Assembly (NCBI GenBank): GCA_951230915.1
Contig: OX579633.1
Span: 3,906,001-3,970,000 of the forward strand
Origin: Antitrichia curtipendula
Taxonomy: Eukaryota; Streptophyta; Bryopsida; Hypnales; Leucodontaceae
Reading direction: 5' to 3'
DNA length: 64,000 nucleotides
The notes under the pieces were generated by a model. It did not search any database, had not been told where the DNA came from, and saw only the letters and a program-made list of their open reading frames with translations. Each line of letters opens with the position of its first letter. Within the stretch, counting starts at the first letter, position 1. Below, piece by piece: positions 31,600 through 53,200 of this stretch. A program made the translations under genes and the position numbers.

Positions 31600-32810
31600 G
31601 GAGAAGGACATCCACATGGTATGCTTTGTAAAAAAAAGAAAATGGATGGATATACAATATGGATGAAAAGAGAATCTCTTTATACATTAGATGTTTTTCA
31701 GCTTCTTTGGAGGGTTGTTTCAAGCCTGTCCCCAATGTTGGAAACTAGCCATTATTGTCCAAAATTTTAAAAAAATTATAATTTTTTAAAATAATTTTTA
31801 AGTTAAAAAAACTTAAAAACTTAAAAAAACACTATATATATATTATTATTTATTTTTTAAATATTTTTTTTAATTAAAAAATTAAAAAAATATATATTTA
31901 AAAATAATTAAATATTATTTTCTGATGTGACAATCACTTTACCACATCATATTGCTGATTTTGGGCTGATTTGGTGAAGTTCTTGCATTCCCAACATTGT
32001 AGGAACTCGTAGCCCTTTAGAATCCTAAAATCTCATTCAATGGAAGTGGGGTGGTAGGAAGTAAGACAATTTTTATGGGATATGTAATGCAAGAATTCTA
32101 TTCAAAGTAGAATGTCTAAAAAAAACGTTCACATACCTGAAAAAACATCCAAATATTTGAAATAACATCCCTATGCATTGCGGTCAAGTTTCCATATGTC
32201 TTCATTTATCCCATATCCTTTGTCTAACCTTGGATGGAAAATAGATTTCAGTATAAATATGACCTATCCACCCTTCAATCTCACCAAATGTCAATTAAGT
32301 AATTACTTGACTTTGCCATTACAAATTCTTTTGATGGTAGATGGTTAATTTTTGCTAAATTTGACAATTTCTCTAGTTCATTTTTTGGGGAATTAAATTT
32401 TTTAATTTAAATTAATAATAATATATATATTATTATATTATTATTATTTTTAAATAATTATTTCATATGATTAATATTACTTGTGCTTTTCAATGTGGCA
32501 CATCACGAGTCATGTTGTAACAATGGGTTTTTTTATTTTTTTTAAAGGGACATTGCCCAAACAAAAAAATGACATGGTTGCCATGTGGCATCTACGTGGC
32601 GAGATTTTGGAGAGTGCAAATATAAGGTATTAGTAGCCGTTTTCATGAAACATGTAGACATCAAGGTGCATTATAGCAGATTTCACCCGTTTGTAGAAAC
32701 GCCACCTACAACAGATTTTAGGTGATATTAGAGTTGACACGCCTTCAATTGGCAAAAACGTACTTTGATGTCTTTATTAACACCACAAGAAACAGGGGAT
32801 TCTTCTAGTG
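31600..32810. mobile_element. degraded third copy of the CACTA family
   Basis: Internal blocks match the complete copies: CATGGTATGCTTTGTAAAAA, GATGGATGAAAAGAG-like text, TCTTTTGATGGTAGATGGT at 32328 and CATGTGGCATCTACGTGGC. The right end reads GGGGATTCTTCTAGTG, ending at 32810. The left terminus was not found, and AT-rich low-complexity sequence replaces part of the interior. Confidence 0.5.
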
Positions 32811-33573
32811 GTAGTCCTATAAGTAGTGACCTTTAGTTAGGACTATACTTCTAGGACTATATTTAAAACACCCCTTTCACTTGGAGTGTTAAAATCAACC
32901 ACTGATTCAATTTGAAGATAAACAAATGGAAGAACAACATGTTGATGATTTGATTATAACTTGAGTAGATAATAAATTGAATGAGTCATAGAGATTTGAC
33001 AACAAAGCCAAGCAAGGCAACAAAAGAAGAACTTGGATCCAACCTTGGAAAATAAGATTCGTAGTTATCAAGGGGATTGTTAGCTTTTTGTATCCACCAA
33101 CATTCAATTCATTCATTTACTTGTTTAGTTATAATTCAATGTGATATTAGATAATCTTTAAGGTACATGAATAAAGCTTTTATTTAGTGAATATTTTTGA
33201 AAGGTGATGTACTAATCTATCCAATCAGCATGGGCACAAATTAGTGTTACTAACAATAAAACCATGAGATGGAAGAATGTAACATACATTCTTATTCTAG
33301 TCTCTTCTGATTAAGAGAGTGCAACTTTGATAAATTAGTGTCACAATCACAACAAAAAAAATCAATGTAGCGATTGATTGCATCATTCTTTGGTTAGACA
33401 CTAGGAAGGACCAAAAAGTAGGCAACATATTATTAACCAATTTAGAGACAATTTTTTTTTTGTCATCAATAGAAAACATATTAAGGTGACATAATTTAGA
33501 ATGATTGTTGTCTCAACCAACAACAAAAATGCAAAGTACAATAGGGTACAATTCATTGGAAGAAAAACGTGTC

Positions 33574-34100
33574 CACTACGATCGACTGAAATGCAACTAC
33601 ATGTCCTATGCAACTGCCCTGCAACTACAATCCTCTATATTTGCACCAACTTTGACATAGTTACACTATAGTTGCAAAATAGTTGCAAAATAGTCGCAAC
33701 ATGTAGATCTGAAATTTAAAATCTACAAATCTGTGAAATTCAAATTTCAAATCTACAAGTCACAAAGACACAAACTAGTTGCACATCAATCGTAAACTAG
33801 TTGCACACTAGTCGCAAATCAGTTGTAAGTCAATCGCAAACCAGTTGCACATTAGTTGCAAACAAGTTGCACACAAATGACTTCCACGTAAGCAACCACG
33901 TCAGAAAAGTTCATCGATGAACTTTCAAGTATACTGTTAAATGATAAACTACTTTGAAATTTTTTGCAATTGCTTTGCAACTCATGCAACTTGTCCATTG
34001 CAATTGCGGGCTCCAAATTATCACCTAGTTGCAAACGACCTATGCAACTACAAAATGAGTTGCACAGTGTAGTTGCAAAATCCCTTGTTTTCTTGTAGTG
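33574..34100. mobile_element. candidate CACTA-derived element with TTGCA array
   Basis: The right end CCTTGTTTTCTTGTAGTG is the canonical plant CACTA terminus in inverse. The left end CACTACGATCGACTG is only a partial match, and the flanking triplets differ (GTC versus ATT). The interior is dominated by degenerate units of the form TAGTTGCACA, AGTCGCAAA, GTTGCAAAC in direct and inverted form, as in subterminal transposase-binding repeats. Confidence 0.4.
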
Positions 34101-34983
34101 ATTTGTTTACAAATTTTTCAGTCAATTTTCACTACAAAGTTCAACAATTTTAAAAAGTTTTAGCATGCTAAAAAATGAACATATTTTTGAAACCACAAAT
34201 TGAGTTTAAATTGCAATGAAGTGCACTTCAACTTCATAACCAATGAAAAATGAACAATTTAAAATCATAAAATAATTTGGATTCTTTTATACACTATCTA
34301 CCTTTTCATAGAGAACCTTTGGAAGACAGTTACAGATTTTTGCAAAGGGGTGAAGAACAAGCAAGAAATCATACCAACAATTCAAGTAGTATGGAATCAA
34401 GAATCTCTTAAGCAATTGTGAAGGCTCATTTCTAATATGTATCATTAAATACAAGTTGTAATTTTCACAAATAGTGACAACACTAGATGGTAGATAGTGT
34501 ATAGAAAACATCAAACTCTTTGTACAATTTTCGATTTTCAATTACATATGTGTATTTGTAAATAGACTTTAGTGTGATTCCAACACAATTTAAAATTCCA
34601 TTCATTTTATAGCATACTCGGGCCTCCCAATGGTCTCCTAATCTTAGCAGGATACAGAAATTAGTAAATGAACTGCTTACAAAGCTCTATAAGCATTGTA
34701 ACGCTCCCGAGCTGATCCAAATACAATGTGCTAAATACACACTAAATGTTGATGTTCCTCACAAGAGGGTTACACCCTTGTTGAAAATACAGGGCAGACT
34801 CTCACAGCATCACTAAACTAAGCCATAAAATCAATGCGCCTAACAGGTCTCCCTCAGCCTATTGATGAGGAAGCCAGGAAGTAAATGTGGATCGGCAGCG
34901 TGCTACCAACACTTCGAAGATACCATAATCTACAGAAAGGGAAAGAATGTCAAAACCTGTGCTAACTATCAATTCTAAAATCC
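34101..34983. other. intergenic and probable 3' UTR of the exonuclease gene
   Basis: No coding frame with family features is present. The part nearest 34983, with higher GC from about 34610, is likely the 3' UTR of the minus-strand XRN gene. No strong AATAAA was seen. Confidence 0.4.
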
Positions 34984-43466
<8,483 letters not shown>

Positions 43467-43803
43467 GGTGGATCACTCCGCTTCACTTCAAAACCGCTAA
43501 CTTAACACCACGGCAGCAACCTGCTGCACCTCAAACGTCAATTCTCCACCTAACGCTTGCTTCGCGTTTTGAACGCATTTCTATCGAGAGAACACCCGAT
43601 AGGACCACCAATACGTCCTCCAATACGTGCAAACTCGCTACTCGAGCCGTTCAAGCAAAGAAAAGGGCAAAGAAAGCAAGTGCCGAGGAAGATGTTGAGC
43701 GAATTAGGGTTTCAAGGTGTGCCAACAACGCTGTTGCAAAAAGCTGTTGTAAAAGCTAAAGGCACCTGGCGAGCGGGGCTTACGTGGGAATCTAAGTTCT
43801 GAG
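43467..43803 (-). other. 5' leader and promoter side of the XRN gene
   Basis: This GC-richer segment ends near 43800, where the DNA becomes AT-rich. It is probably the 5' UTR. An 81-codon plus-strand frame covers much of it (43557-43802) but begins at a non-ATG codon and shows no family features. Confidence 0.4.
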
Positions 43804-44197
43804 ATATTAGGAACGTTGGATCAGACCCTGATGGCGGGAGACTAAAATTTCAAGTTCATCAAAAAAAAAGTCACTGCATCAAAGTTGTAAATTTAAGATA
43901 TGTTTTCGAAGCTTCACCTTTTAGATTTTTATGAACTTTATGAACTGGACAGCTCACTTAACCCCTGAGCGCTCAATGCATTTTGGTATGAAGTTCATAT
44001 GCAATTTGTAACAATTGGCATATATGAAGAGTCTTTTCATCTAGGGTCAAATCATTAGAGGGTGTCCTAGTAGGTATAGAGATTTGAAGAGTGCTTCATC
44101 GAATTTGGAGAAATCTTACTCACCCTTCCAACCAAGTTTAAAGTCTTCAACAAATTTGATGAAGGAACAATAGTAGATCAATTGCAACCTCACTTAA

Positions 44198-45064
44198 CAC
44201 CTCAAAGACCATTGTCCCCTCAGGGGACAAAATGGATTTTGGGCAGGTTCCTTTGACTTCAATTTTTTGTTAAACTTTTTGAAACTTCCTCATAAGATAG
44301 CAAAAGTTATACCATGAAAAGGCCAAATTTTCATTCGGTGGGCAGAAAAAGAAATTCACAAAAAATTGAAATTAAATTTTAAATTCTTTTCTCTTAAAGA
44401 TCATATTTTTATCTTAACATGTGAAGCTTTGATTCATTCCATTTGGATTAATGATGTGAAAGTTATGAACAATCTATTTTGGGAGGCAATATGAGCATCT
44501 TCTTGAAAAAATAACTTATAGGATTCATTTTTGAAGGCAATTTTCACAATTTAAAAATAAATAAATTGTTTGACAAGGTTAAGATTGCTTGCTAGAACAA
44601 ACTCATTGTTAGGATTATTGTGTTTTTATCCCATTTTAAACTAATAATGATTTAATTTTTTTTTCAATCTTGAATCTATTTCTATTTAACAATTTTTTAA
44701 AGAAAACCAAGTGTGTGTTTCTTTGAAATTTTTTCCTAGACTTTCAACTCAATTCTTCAACACAATTTTTTTAATTCAAGGTCCTTAGTGCAAAAAAATT
44801 CCACAAATGGCAATCAAAGTCATCTGAAATTGGAGGCTAGTGTTCAAAAAAAACTTTTTTTTGCAAACATTGATTGCTAATATCTCTCAATCTATATGGC
44901 AAACTTCATGAAATTTTTACTACATGATCTCAAACAAGTAAAGTACAAGATCCTATAGTTATATTCTAAATTTTTTTTTTTTTTTTTTTTGTTGGATGAA
45001 TGCAACAAAAATGGCAATTTTGAGTATTTTTTGACCCCCCAAAATGGCCTTTGTCCTTTAGGAA
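44198..45064 (-). mobile_element. TTAA-flanked piggyBac-like MITE, copy D (867 bp, inverted)
   Basis: TTAA at 44194-44197 and 45065-45068 flank ends CACCTCAAAGACC and (inward from the right) TTCCTAAAGGACAAAGGCC. Read on the minus strand it parallels copy B: AAAGGAC-AAAGGCC, then TCAAAATTGCCATTTTTG, and at the other end GTCCCCTCAGGGGAC with GGCAGGTTCCTTTGAC. The length is the same as copy B. A further possible end, TTAACCCCTGAGCGC, lies at 43975-43989. Confidence 0.68.
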
Positions 45065-45068
45065 TTAA

Positions 45069-47385
45069 AGACTTTCACCTCAGAGGCTTTCATCAAATTT
45101 AGAAAATATGTGGGAGGACAACATCTTTTGAAAAGTCATAAAAATTTTATATGACAATGACAAAGGATTTACTTATTGTCTCTATTTATGCCATAATTAT
45201 ATTATTTTGAAGCTTTGATTGTTTTTTACTTTAAAGTTCAAAATTCAATCAATTTTTAAAATTTTACTTGTTCACAATTCATTAACCTATGATTCTTAGA
45301 TTTAGAATATGTCTATAATAATAGTAGTGGAAGTGGAGAACAAATAGATGGTCAATGGATGATATTTAGTCTATATGGTATAGGCTGAAGTTCACTTGCT
45401 CAAGTGGATAAGATTGAGGGATAAGGGGTGGCCTTCTTCCACCATGAACAAGTTTTTTTAGTTTGCTAAATATTTGAAGAGATATAGCGAATTGCGCATT
45501 ACAAATTGTGTAAGAAAAATCTAGGAGGATATTCTCCTTCTTGTTGTGATTTCAAAAAATTATAAATTTTTTATTTGGAAGTTATATGCAATAGCTTTAC
45601 GCAATAATTACATTAGATGGGAGGAAAGAAGATCAATTGCTGTAGAATTCAAGGGTATAATTTTTGAATGCCCATAAAAATTTAATAAGAGAATATTTAG
45701 TTTTGAAATTTGGTGTACTAAGTTTTTAGCCTTTAAAGAAGTTATAGAAGTCTTAGTTTGGAATTTGTATGTATAAGTTATACTTATTGAAGAAGAAAAA
45801 AAGTCATATACGTTGAATTTGAAGGCGAAGGTTTTGATTGTTTATATAAGTTTAATTAAAAGGTAAATAATTTTGAGATTAATTTGATAGTGTATTGAAT
45901 TTTAGCTTTTTTTAGCTTTTTATAAAGATGTAGAATTCTTGGTTTGAAGTTAGAAAGTGAAAGATATGGGCTTGGAAGTACAAGGGTGTAGAATTGTCTA
46001 TGAATTTCACAGGATTATCCTCAAACAACTATAAAAGAAAGTCAATATGAAATTTGGCTTTGAAATTTGGAAGCTTCTAGAAATTTGTATTAACTTTTCA
46101 AAATGTTATTACACTTTTGAATTTGAATTTGGAAGGAGTTGTGTCACACAATTGAGTGTTGATTATACTTTCAACTCCTATACAAATATATAATATTATA
46201 TATGACTTATACAATTTCTATATATGATATATACAAGTATAGATATGATTTGATTTTTACATATTATACATACATGGATATAATTTGCTCTATATGTATT
46301 GCATGAGTATTGATATATGTCTATCTATACATGCTTTATGTAAAGTATTGTGCACATGAATACAAAGCTCATTTACTATCTTCATACTTTCACATGATTA
46401 TGGAATCCTTCACGTCCTAGGCCGATTCTAGTCGTAATTAAAAATCCACTTTTTTCCAAAGCAAACCCTCTCTACAATTGTACTCAATGACAAGGTCTTT
46501 TTTTCCTCATTTTTTCTACTCTTGATCAACTAGTTTCACTCTTTCACTCTTCTAATACTTCTTTAGAACGGCAAATGCCTCATCAAGACAAGACTCATGC
46601 CAATATGCTATTTCTATTGGTTTTGATCAAGAGTTGCTATTATGTAAACCCAGAAGCTTGAGCCCATGAGCTTGTAAAACTATAAACCTATGTTATAGGT
46701 GTCTATATTATAGAAACCTTCCATGATTATAATATAACTATATTATAGATACAAGTGAATGCATAATTGAGCGAGTCAAAATCCTTTTTACAATGAAGTT
46801 TTCAGGAACCTCTTTTTATTGCAAGCACTATTGCGTATAATAAAAAATGTATTTTTTAATTAAAAATATCCATACACTTTATTCTATTCATGGTTGCTTA
46901 AGCAACTATGTAATCAATGTTTAGAACATCATTTGCATGAAGTATAGGGGGACTTTTGAATGGATTATTCTAAATTGTCATAATGCCAACATTATATGTT
47001 TAAGCTTGTTTTTTGTATATATAAACTTCTACAAGGAAAAAAAGACTCTACAATATATAGATATGATAATAAGTGTTCCAAATTGATATTTTATATATCA
47101 TTGATGTATTACAATTGTTAATTAGGGACTTTTTATGGTCTGAAATGGAATATATTTTCAAATTTCCTTTTGTGGGTGCTTTATCCTCACCCTTGGGACA
47201 AAGTATACATAATCAAGTTTTATTGTTTTGTTGTAAATGAAATACCTAGCGGGTGTCTAGCGTGCCATCAATTACACCTTCCAAGAAATAGATAGTTGTT
47301 TTTTGTTCCTACTTTTATTTTACCTAAGTACAAATTCTAACCAATCCAATTGTAAATTAGTAACGGTTTGGCTATGACAATCAAT
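45069..47385. other. AT-rich intergenic DNA, no gene seen
   Basis: This is very low-GC sequence with many TATA and ATAT runs (for example 46170-46330). No ORF, terminal repeat or structured RNA could be supported. Confidence 0.5.
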
Positions 47386-47389
47386 TTAA

Positions 47390-48319
47390 ACCCTAAAGGA
47401 CCGTGACTATGTTTTCACCAAAAACACTCTAAAACTGCCATTTCTAGTAGAAGCACTAATTTTTTTTTAAAAGCATTTTTGGACACATATAACTGTAGGA
47501 TCTTGTAGTAAAATGGTTTAAAAGGATGTGGAAAAAAATTCAAAAATTTCCATCGTGCAGATTGCAAGATATTAGCATTTAAAGAAATAAAAGCCTTTTT
47601 TTTTGGCCTTGCGAAAAAACAGGCAGCTCCACTTCAAATGATCACATGTGTATGAAAATTTTTCCCAAATATCAGTGCTTCTTTGGATTCATTCTTCAAA
47701 GCAAGTTAGCTACATGCTTGAAAAATTTCAGATCATTTGGAATTGTACAACATATAGAAAAAAAATAGTAAGTAGAAAGAAGTAGAGAGGAATTCAAAAT
47801 ACAAAATTGTTAAGAATTTAGTTGTGGAATTGAAAAATGCCAATTCCAAAGGTTGATATGTTATAATAAACATTCTACTTTATTTTATTTTATTTTATTT
47901 TTTCAAAAAATATTGAAAATTGAGTAAAATGAAGGACTTCAAAGTTTACTTTAGAGTGGAGAATCCATAACTGCCCACAAGCTAAAACTTCTCATAACTT
48001 TTGATTCACTGATTAAAATGGAATGCTTCAAAGCTTTCTACTTATAGATAACTCTAGTATATCAATTTCAAATTTTTGTTTTTGAAAAAAGTGATTTTTT
48101 TTTATTTGCCCTGACTGCCCGTTTACAATTAAAAAAAATAACATATTAGGCCATAACTTTTGACTTATAATTCTAAATGTCAAAATTTAGTGCATATGAA
48201 AGATATTCCTAATTTCCACCTTTTATTAAAATTTAAGCCTAAAATATTAAAATCTCCAGTCACACATACATGTCTAAAATCTCTATGTTGCCAAAAAATG
48301 CATGCTAGTCCTTTAGGGG
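47390..48319 (+). mobile_element. TTAA-flanked piggyBac-like MITE, copy E (930 bp)
   Basis: Left TTAA is at 47386-47389; the right flank is TTAT at 48320-48323, one base off TTAA. The ends are ACCCTAAAGGACC and (inward from the right) CCCCTAAAGGACTAG. The subterminal TAAAACTGCCATTTCTAG is shared with copies A and B. The right half (ATGGAATGCTTCAAAGCT, CTATGTTGCCAAAAAA) is the source-like sequence of the foldback arms at 20796-21540. Confidence 0.7.
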
Positions 48320-48323
48320 TTAT

Positions 48324-50215
48324 TTAAAGATTAGTGGGGCTTAGTCAAGTACAAAACTTAAATATTCCACGCTGCAAGGATTTTTATTTCCTTTCCAAAA
48401 TGATAAATTTTAGTTGATTTGGATTGTTTTCCTAAAAGTTATGTATAGATGAAGTTTAGCCTCTAAATTAAACTTTAAAACTTCATCCATCATTTTCTCC
48501 TATTGTAACTATTGAAATTGACTTTAGATATTTGGATTGATTTAAGCTTTAATTCTCCTTTCTAAATTCTGAATTTGACTTGGTTTGGTCAAATCTTGTT
48601 GACTTTCATCCAAATTTATCCTAGTTTAAGTCAAAACTTCATCCTAGCCTAACTTCTTCGAGTCTAAACCATTTCCTAGGTTTGAATTAGTTTTGAAAAC
48701 CTTACAGTATTTTCTAAATGTTTTTATTTTTATCTTATTCCTTAGTTGTTCTTTGAATTTGATTATAAATTCTTAATTGCTAATTATTATATTTTTGGAC
48801 TTTTAAATTTACTTTCTATATTTAGTCTTAAAGTATTTTTAAATGAAACTTACTGAAATGAAATATCTATAAAGATTAAACACTTGTACTTTTGACCTTC
48901 CTAGCAAAAATTATCTATAGATGAAGTTTGACTGCTAATTGGTGTTTCCATCTTCATCCACTAATTTCTTATACCTTGACTTTTTAAACTAACTTTTAAT
49001 TTTTAATTTTTTCCCCTTCTACTTTAAATTCTAAACTACCTTTTTGGATTTTTTTTATAAATTCTCTAATTTTTAGCCGTAGGTAACTTTTGAAATATAT
49101 ATTTCTTTTTTAATGTTTAATATTTTTTTGGAAAGCTACTAAAATTATTAAATCAATTCTAAACTCAAAGTTTGTTTCTTAAACTACTTAAAGGTCTGAA
49201 TCTAAGTCTAATTTTTAAGTTAATATTTTTACTTTCAATATAATAATTTTTGCTAAATGAAGTAATTAGAGAAAAAGGAAATCAAAGACTCACCTCAAAC
49301 TCTGTAGATTTGATAGTTCTATCTTTGTGCATTGTAATCATAATCTCGTTGTAAAGCCCATCAACCTCCATCTTATATTTTTCTTGTATTCAAAATTGGT
49401 ATGTTAGAGACCTATAATTGATTAAAGGAGTTCCAAAATCCCTTCCTCCCTTATTCCAAAGTTTCTTTTCTTTCTCTCCCTTTTTTTTTCAAAGTCCTAT
49501 TTCTTTCAAGATATTTTTTGTAATTCAAATCCTATCAAATTTAATTTCCTAAATACTTGCCAGATTATTTAATAATAAGACAAAATAAAATAAAAAGATT
49601 TGCTTAACTTCTTCTAACTAATACGTAAATATTAGAATCTATGGACGTCAACTATTTTTGTTTTTGTTTTTCCTCCTTGTCTTCTAATCAAAGTCCAATT
49701 TTGATTAATGAAGTCAACTATTCTTTCATGGATGGTCTACAATCAAAGTTAGATTCTAATTTGAAACTAGAACGTATAACTTCCAAATTTTCAAACTATA
49801 TATTGGATGCTTCAGTATTCAAACTATGCTAGTTTTGTTGTACGGTTACAAAGCTTGAATGCTTGAGATTTGGTAGCTAGAGTGTAGACAGAGAGTATAG
49901 ATCTCAATTGAATAATTTGTGAACCAAATGTTTGGCCTATTAACCTTTAAATTGATGATCTGGACCTTCCATTTGATAATTTGGACTTTCAAACTTGTAA
50001 TTTGGGGACTCATTAAGGCCTAGTTTGCCCTAGTTCTTTATCTCTTCTCAATCTTTTGAAATTGGAAATTAGCCTCTAAGGTTAATGTCACAATACGGAA
50101 ACCTAATTTTCGTATAGATAGAGTAGAATAGATGGAATAGATAGAGAGTTTTAAATCTTTTTGTTTAAAATAATGGTAGTTGTCTTCTGGAAGAGCTTAC
50201 GTTTGGAATAAGCCT
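48324..50215. other. AT-rich intergenic DNA, no gene seen
   Basis: This is low-GC sequence with pyrimidine-rich tracts (48480-49560). No family-like reading frame or paired terminal repeat was found. Composition changes sharply at about 50216, where the GC-richer island starts. Confidence 0.5.
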
Positions 50216-53200
50216 TCATCCGGAAACTAGTTTCCGATCCGGTCAGGATAAGGTTTCCGGAAATGAACCAGAACGCCGCCACCTACGGACTAGGGATCCG
50301 GCCTACGAGGCTAGGGGACGCGCCTCGGGAACAGAACCCTAATCCTATTCCAATCCGGGAACTGGCGGCTCTGTTTTGGCTACTTAAGGGCCACCACCGC
50401 CCCGTCTCTCTTCACTTTTTGTGTCTTCCAAGCTCTTCCGTGCGTAGATAGTTGAGAAAAAGTCTAGTGAGAGTATGTTTACGGATAGAGAGAAGTGAGG
50501 CCGGATTAGGGTTTACTTTGTCGGTGCAGCGATGGTGGAAAGTAGTGCGCCACGATCCGCGAAACCGTTGGTCGTTGCTCGGATGGTGAGTCCGTCCATA
50601 CAGACTGACCCTACCGCTCGCCAGGAGTTGGAGCAGGACCTCAAACGATTAGGGTGTGCCAGATTGATTGAGAGGCCGTGGAATCTGAGAGGGGAGGAGT
50701 TGATTCAGGAACTGATTAACAGGACTTCGAATCAGTACGAGCTGATGGTGCGGGGACAGCCCAAGGGGTGGACGGAGGACGTGTGGGTGGAAGTCTACTT
50801 GTTCCGGAAGTTCGGAGAGGGGTTTGCTTCTCGGGCGGATAAGTACGCCATCGGGAAGTTCCGGAACCCTCCTCACGCGAAGGAAGGGTACGCGATCAGC
50901 GACTGCGTGGACGAGCGCCATAGGAGGGTGTTGAATTTTCTCATCCCCATACTATATCCGTAAAAGCCTAGCCGGGTCACAGTTACGGTCGCCAACACTA
51001 TTTCCGGAGCGATGGAAGAGAGGGTAGTGCACTGGGGACGAATCATGGCGCAGGTGGTGTCGAAACTCGCGGATCATGTATCCAAAAGCCGGTACAGCCC
51101 AATCAGCCCCTACATCTTCCATATTTACCACCATGGGGACGTATTGACGTCGGACGAGATGTTGGTGTACAACACCGGATTGGAGCTGGTCAAGTACGAC
51201 CTGACGGATGAACTGGAGCAAGATGAGCCGATTCCTGAGGAGGAGGAGGATCCGGAAGAGGGAGCCTTGGAGTGGAAAAAGCCCAGGTGGAAGTCAACGG
51301 ATCCGGGTTCACGAGGGAAGCAACCCGAGACAGAGCCGGATGAACCAAACCCAGTTCCGGAAGAAGAGAAGCCAACTCTTAGGGAATTCTTCGACATCGG
51401 GTTTGACTGGATGCACCAAGCCCGGAACCTGCACCACAAGGCCATCCAGTTCATGGAGGAAGTGGCGACAGAGCTAAACATGCCACCCGGAGAGATCATA
51501 GAAGAGATTAGGCGGAGACCAAATCCGGAAGCCATCCGTCAAAAGGACGAGCAAATCTGGACATTGGAGAGGAGCCAGGAGGAGGCGAAAAGTCGGAGGA
51601 AATGGGCACAAGGGGAATTCGAGGCGGCACAGAGGAACAAGAGGGACGCCATGCAACTAGTTCGGAACCTCTAGGCGTTGATCGGCCAACCAGCGGATGT
51701 CGTAAACAAGGCACGACTCTATGATGCCCAATTGGTGACGGGGGGACACGTGGCCGGATCCAAGGTCGTCATGATCCTCATGGATTTTGAGGCCCGGATG
51801 CAGAAGGTGCTCCAGGAAATGTAGTCCTTGGTAGCACGCGTCGATCTGGATAGGGCGATGGACTTCTCGACCTTTCCGGAAGCAAACCTCACCACCAATC
51901 CGTATCTCCGGATTTCGGTGAAGCTAGTCGTGGGGATTCCGATTCTGTCACAACCAGGAGGATTGGTATCCCTCCTAAAACCACATGTGCAGCGGGAGTG
52001 GTTGACTCAGAGGAGATACTCTCCGGTCCAGAACCAGGGGGATGGACAAAGCGTTCTGGAGCAGGGCGGAACTTCTACGCCGTATCAGACTCAGACGCCG
52101 GAGGAAGGAAAGCAGATTAGGAATAATCTGCTTAACTAGATTGGGGCAATGGAGAATCCAGCTAAGACTCATTCGGACGACTTCGTCCACATGAAGGAGG
52201 AGACTCCAACGAAGCCATCGTCGCCGAAGCCTACAGACGAGCCAATCGATTTGGACTCGCCAGCTAGGGAGATGGAGATTCTCGAATCCGAGAAGGAGGA
52301 CTTCGAAACGGAATCCGCCACAAAGACGGATGAGGAGGAAGATTCTCCGCCGAAGAAACAGAAGATCTAGACCCATGCGGCCAGGAAGCTTACACCACTG
52401 TCGAAGACCAAGACGAGGACATCTCTGGCGCAATCGGGGAGCAGCTCGAAGAAGCCGAAGAAAGTAGGGTTTGGGTAGTAATTTAGATTTTAGGATTTCC
52501 GGAACGGATTTTCCGTATATGGGCCCGTTTCCAAAATTTTAGGGATAACTTACATTAGCATTCCGGATATCTCGGATGCTTCTGTGGTTGGTTAGCTTGA
52601 TTTTCGGTTGTCCTTTTTCTTTTTTGTTTTAGTTTTAAATGATAGACAGGTCTGTTGCCCATTCATTCCATCCTGATGCATTTTTAAGTTTCATTTCATT
52701 TTCCTTACTTTAATCTGAGCCACTAAGTGGACTTTCCATGCTCTAAGTGTTGTTTGGAGGGCTTGGGCGGTGTGTTTGTGCGTTTGTGAGTTGTGAGGAA
52801 CCGGGAAGGAGGAATCCGGATTCATGTTGTTTGGAGTGAGGCAGTAAAGGAGGATCTGTGACGGAGCTAGGTCGGATCTGTAGGACTTGCGCATTTAGAA
52901 TCTTTAAACTACTGGAACGGTAATCCGATTGGAGTGGTGAGAGTGTGGTTCCGAAATTAGGAGTGGTTCCGTGCGGAGTTAAGCGGCCGCTAGAGGAAAA
53001 AACCCCGCTTACCGGAAGATCTGCCAACTGCAGTATTAGCTTACTTCCTTGTAGACTTCCTTTTGTGTTGAATCCGGATAACTATGTATCTGTTGTTGTA
53101 GTGGAGAGGAAAGGCCGGATTCTGCGTGACTTGCTTCTCGGATAGGCCATTCGGAAAGTTGTGAGGAGACGGAAACCCACTTCATCACGAACTTAGATCT

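Noticed and set aside
43557..43802. Divergent plus-strand gene opposite XRN
   Set aside because: It begins at a non-ATG codon, is basic and low-complexity, and fits the XRN 5' leader read on the wrong strand.
44990..45240. Gene-like structure between copies D and E
   Set aside because: The sequence is AT-rich with homopolymers and has no frame longer than chance or any motif.
51125..52433. Long minus-strand frames under the 50.5-52.5 kb pseudogene
   Set aside because: They mirror the plus-strand frame, with Ser/Leu-rich composition typical of antisense shadows.
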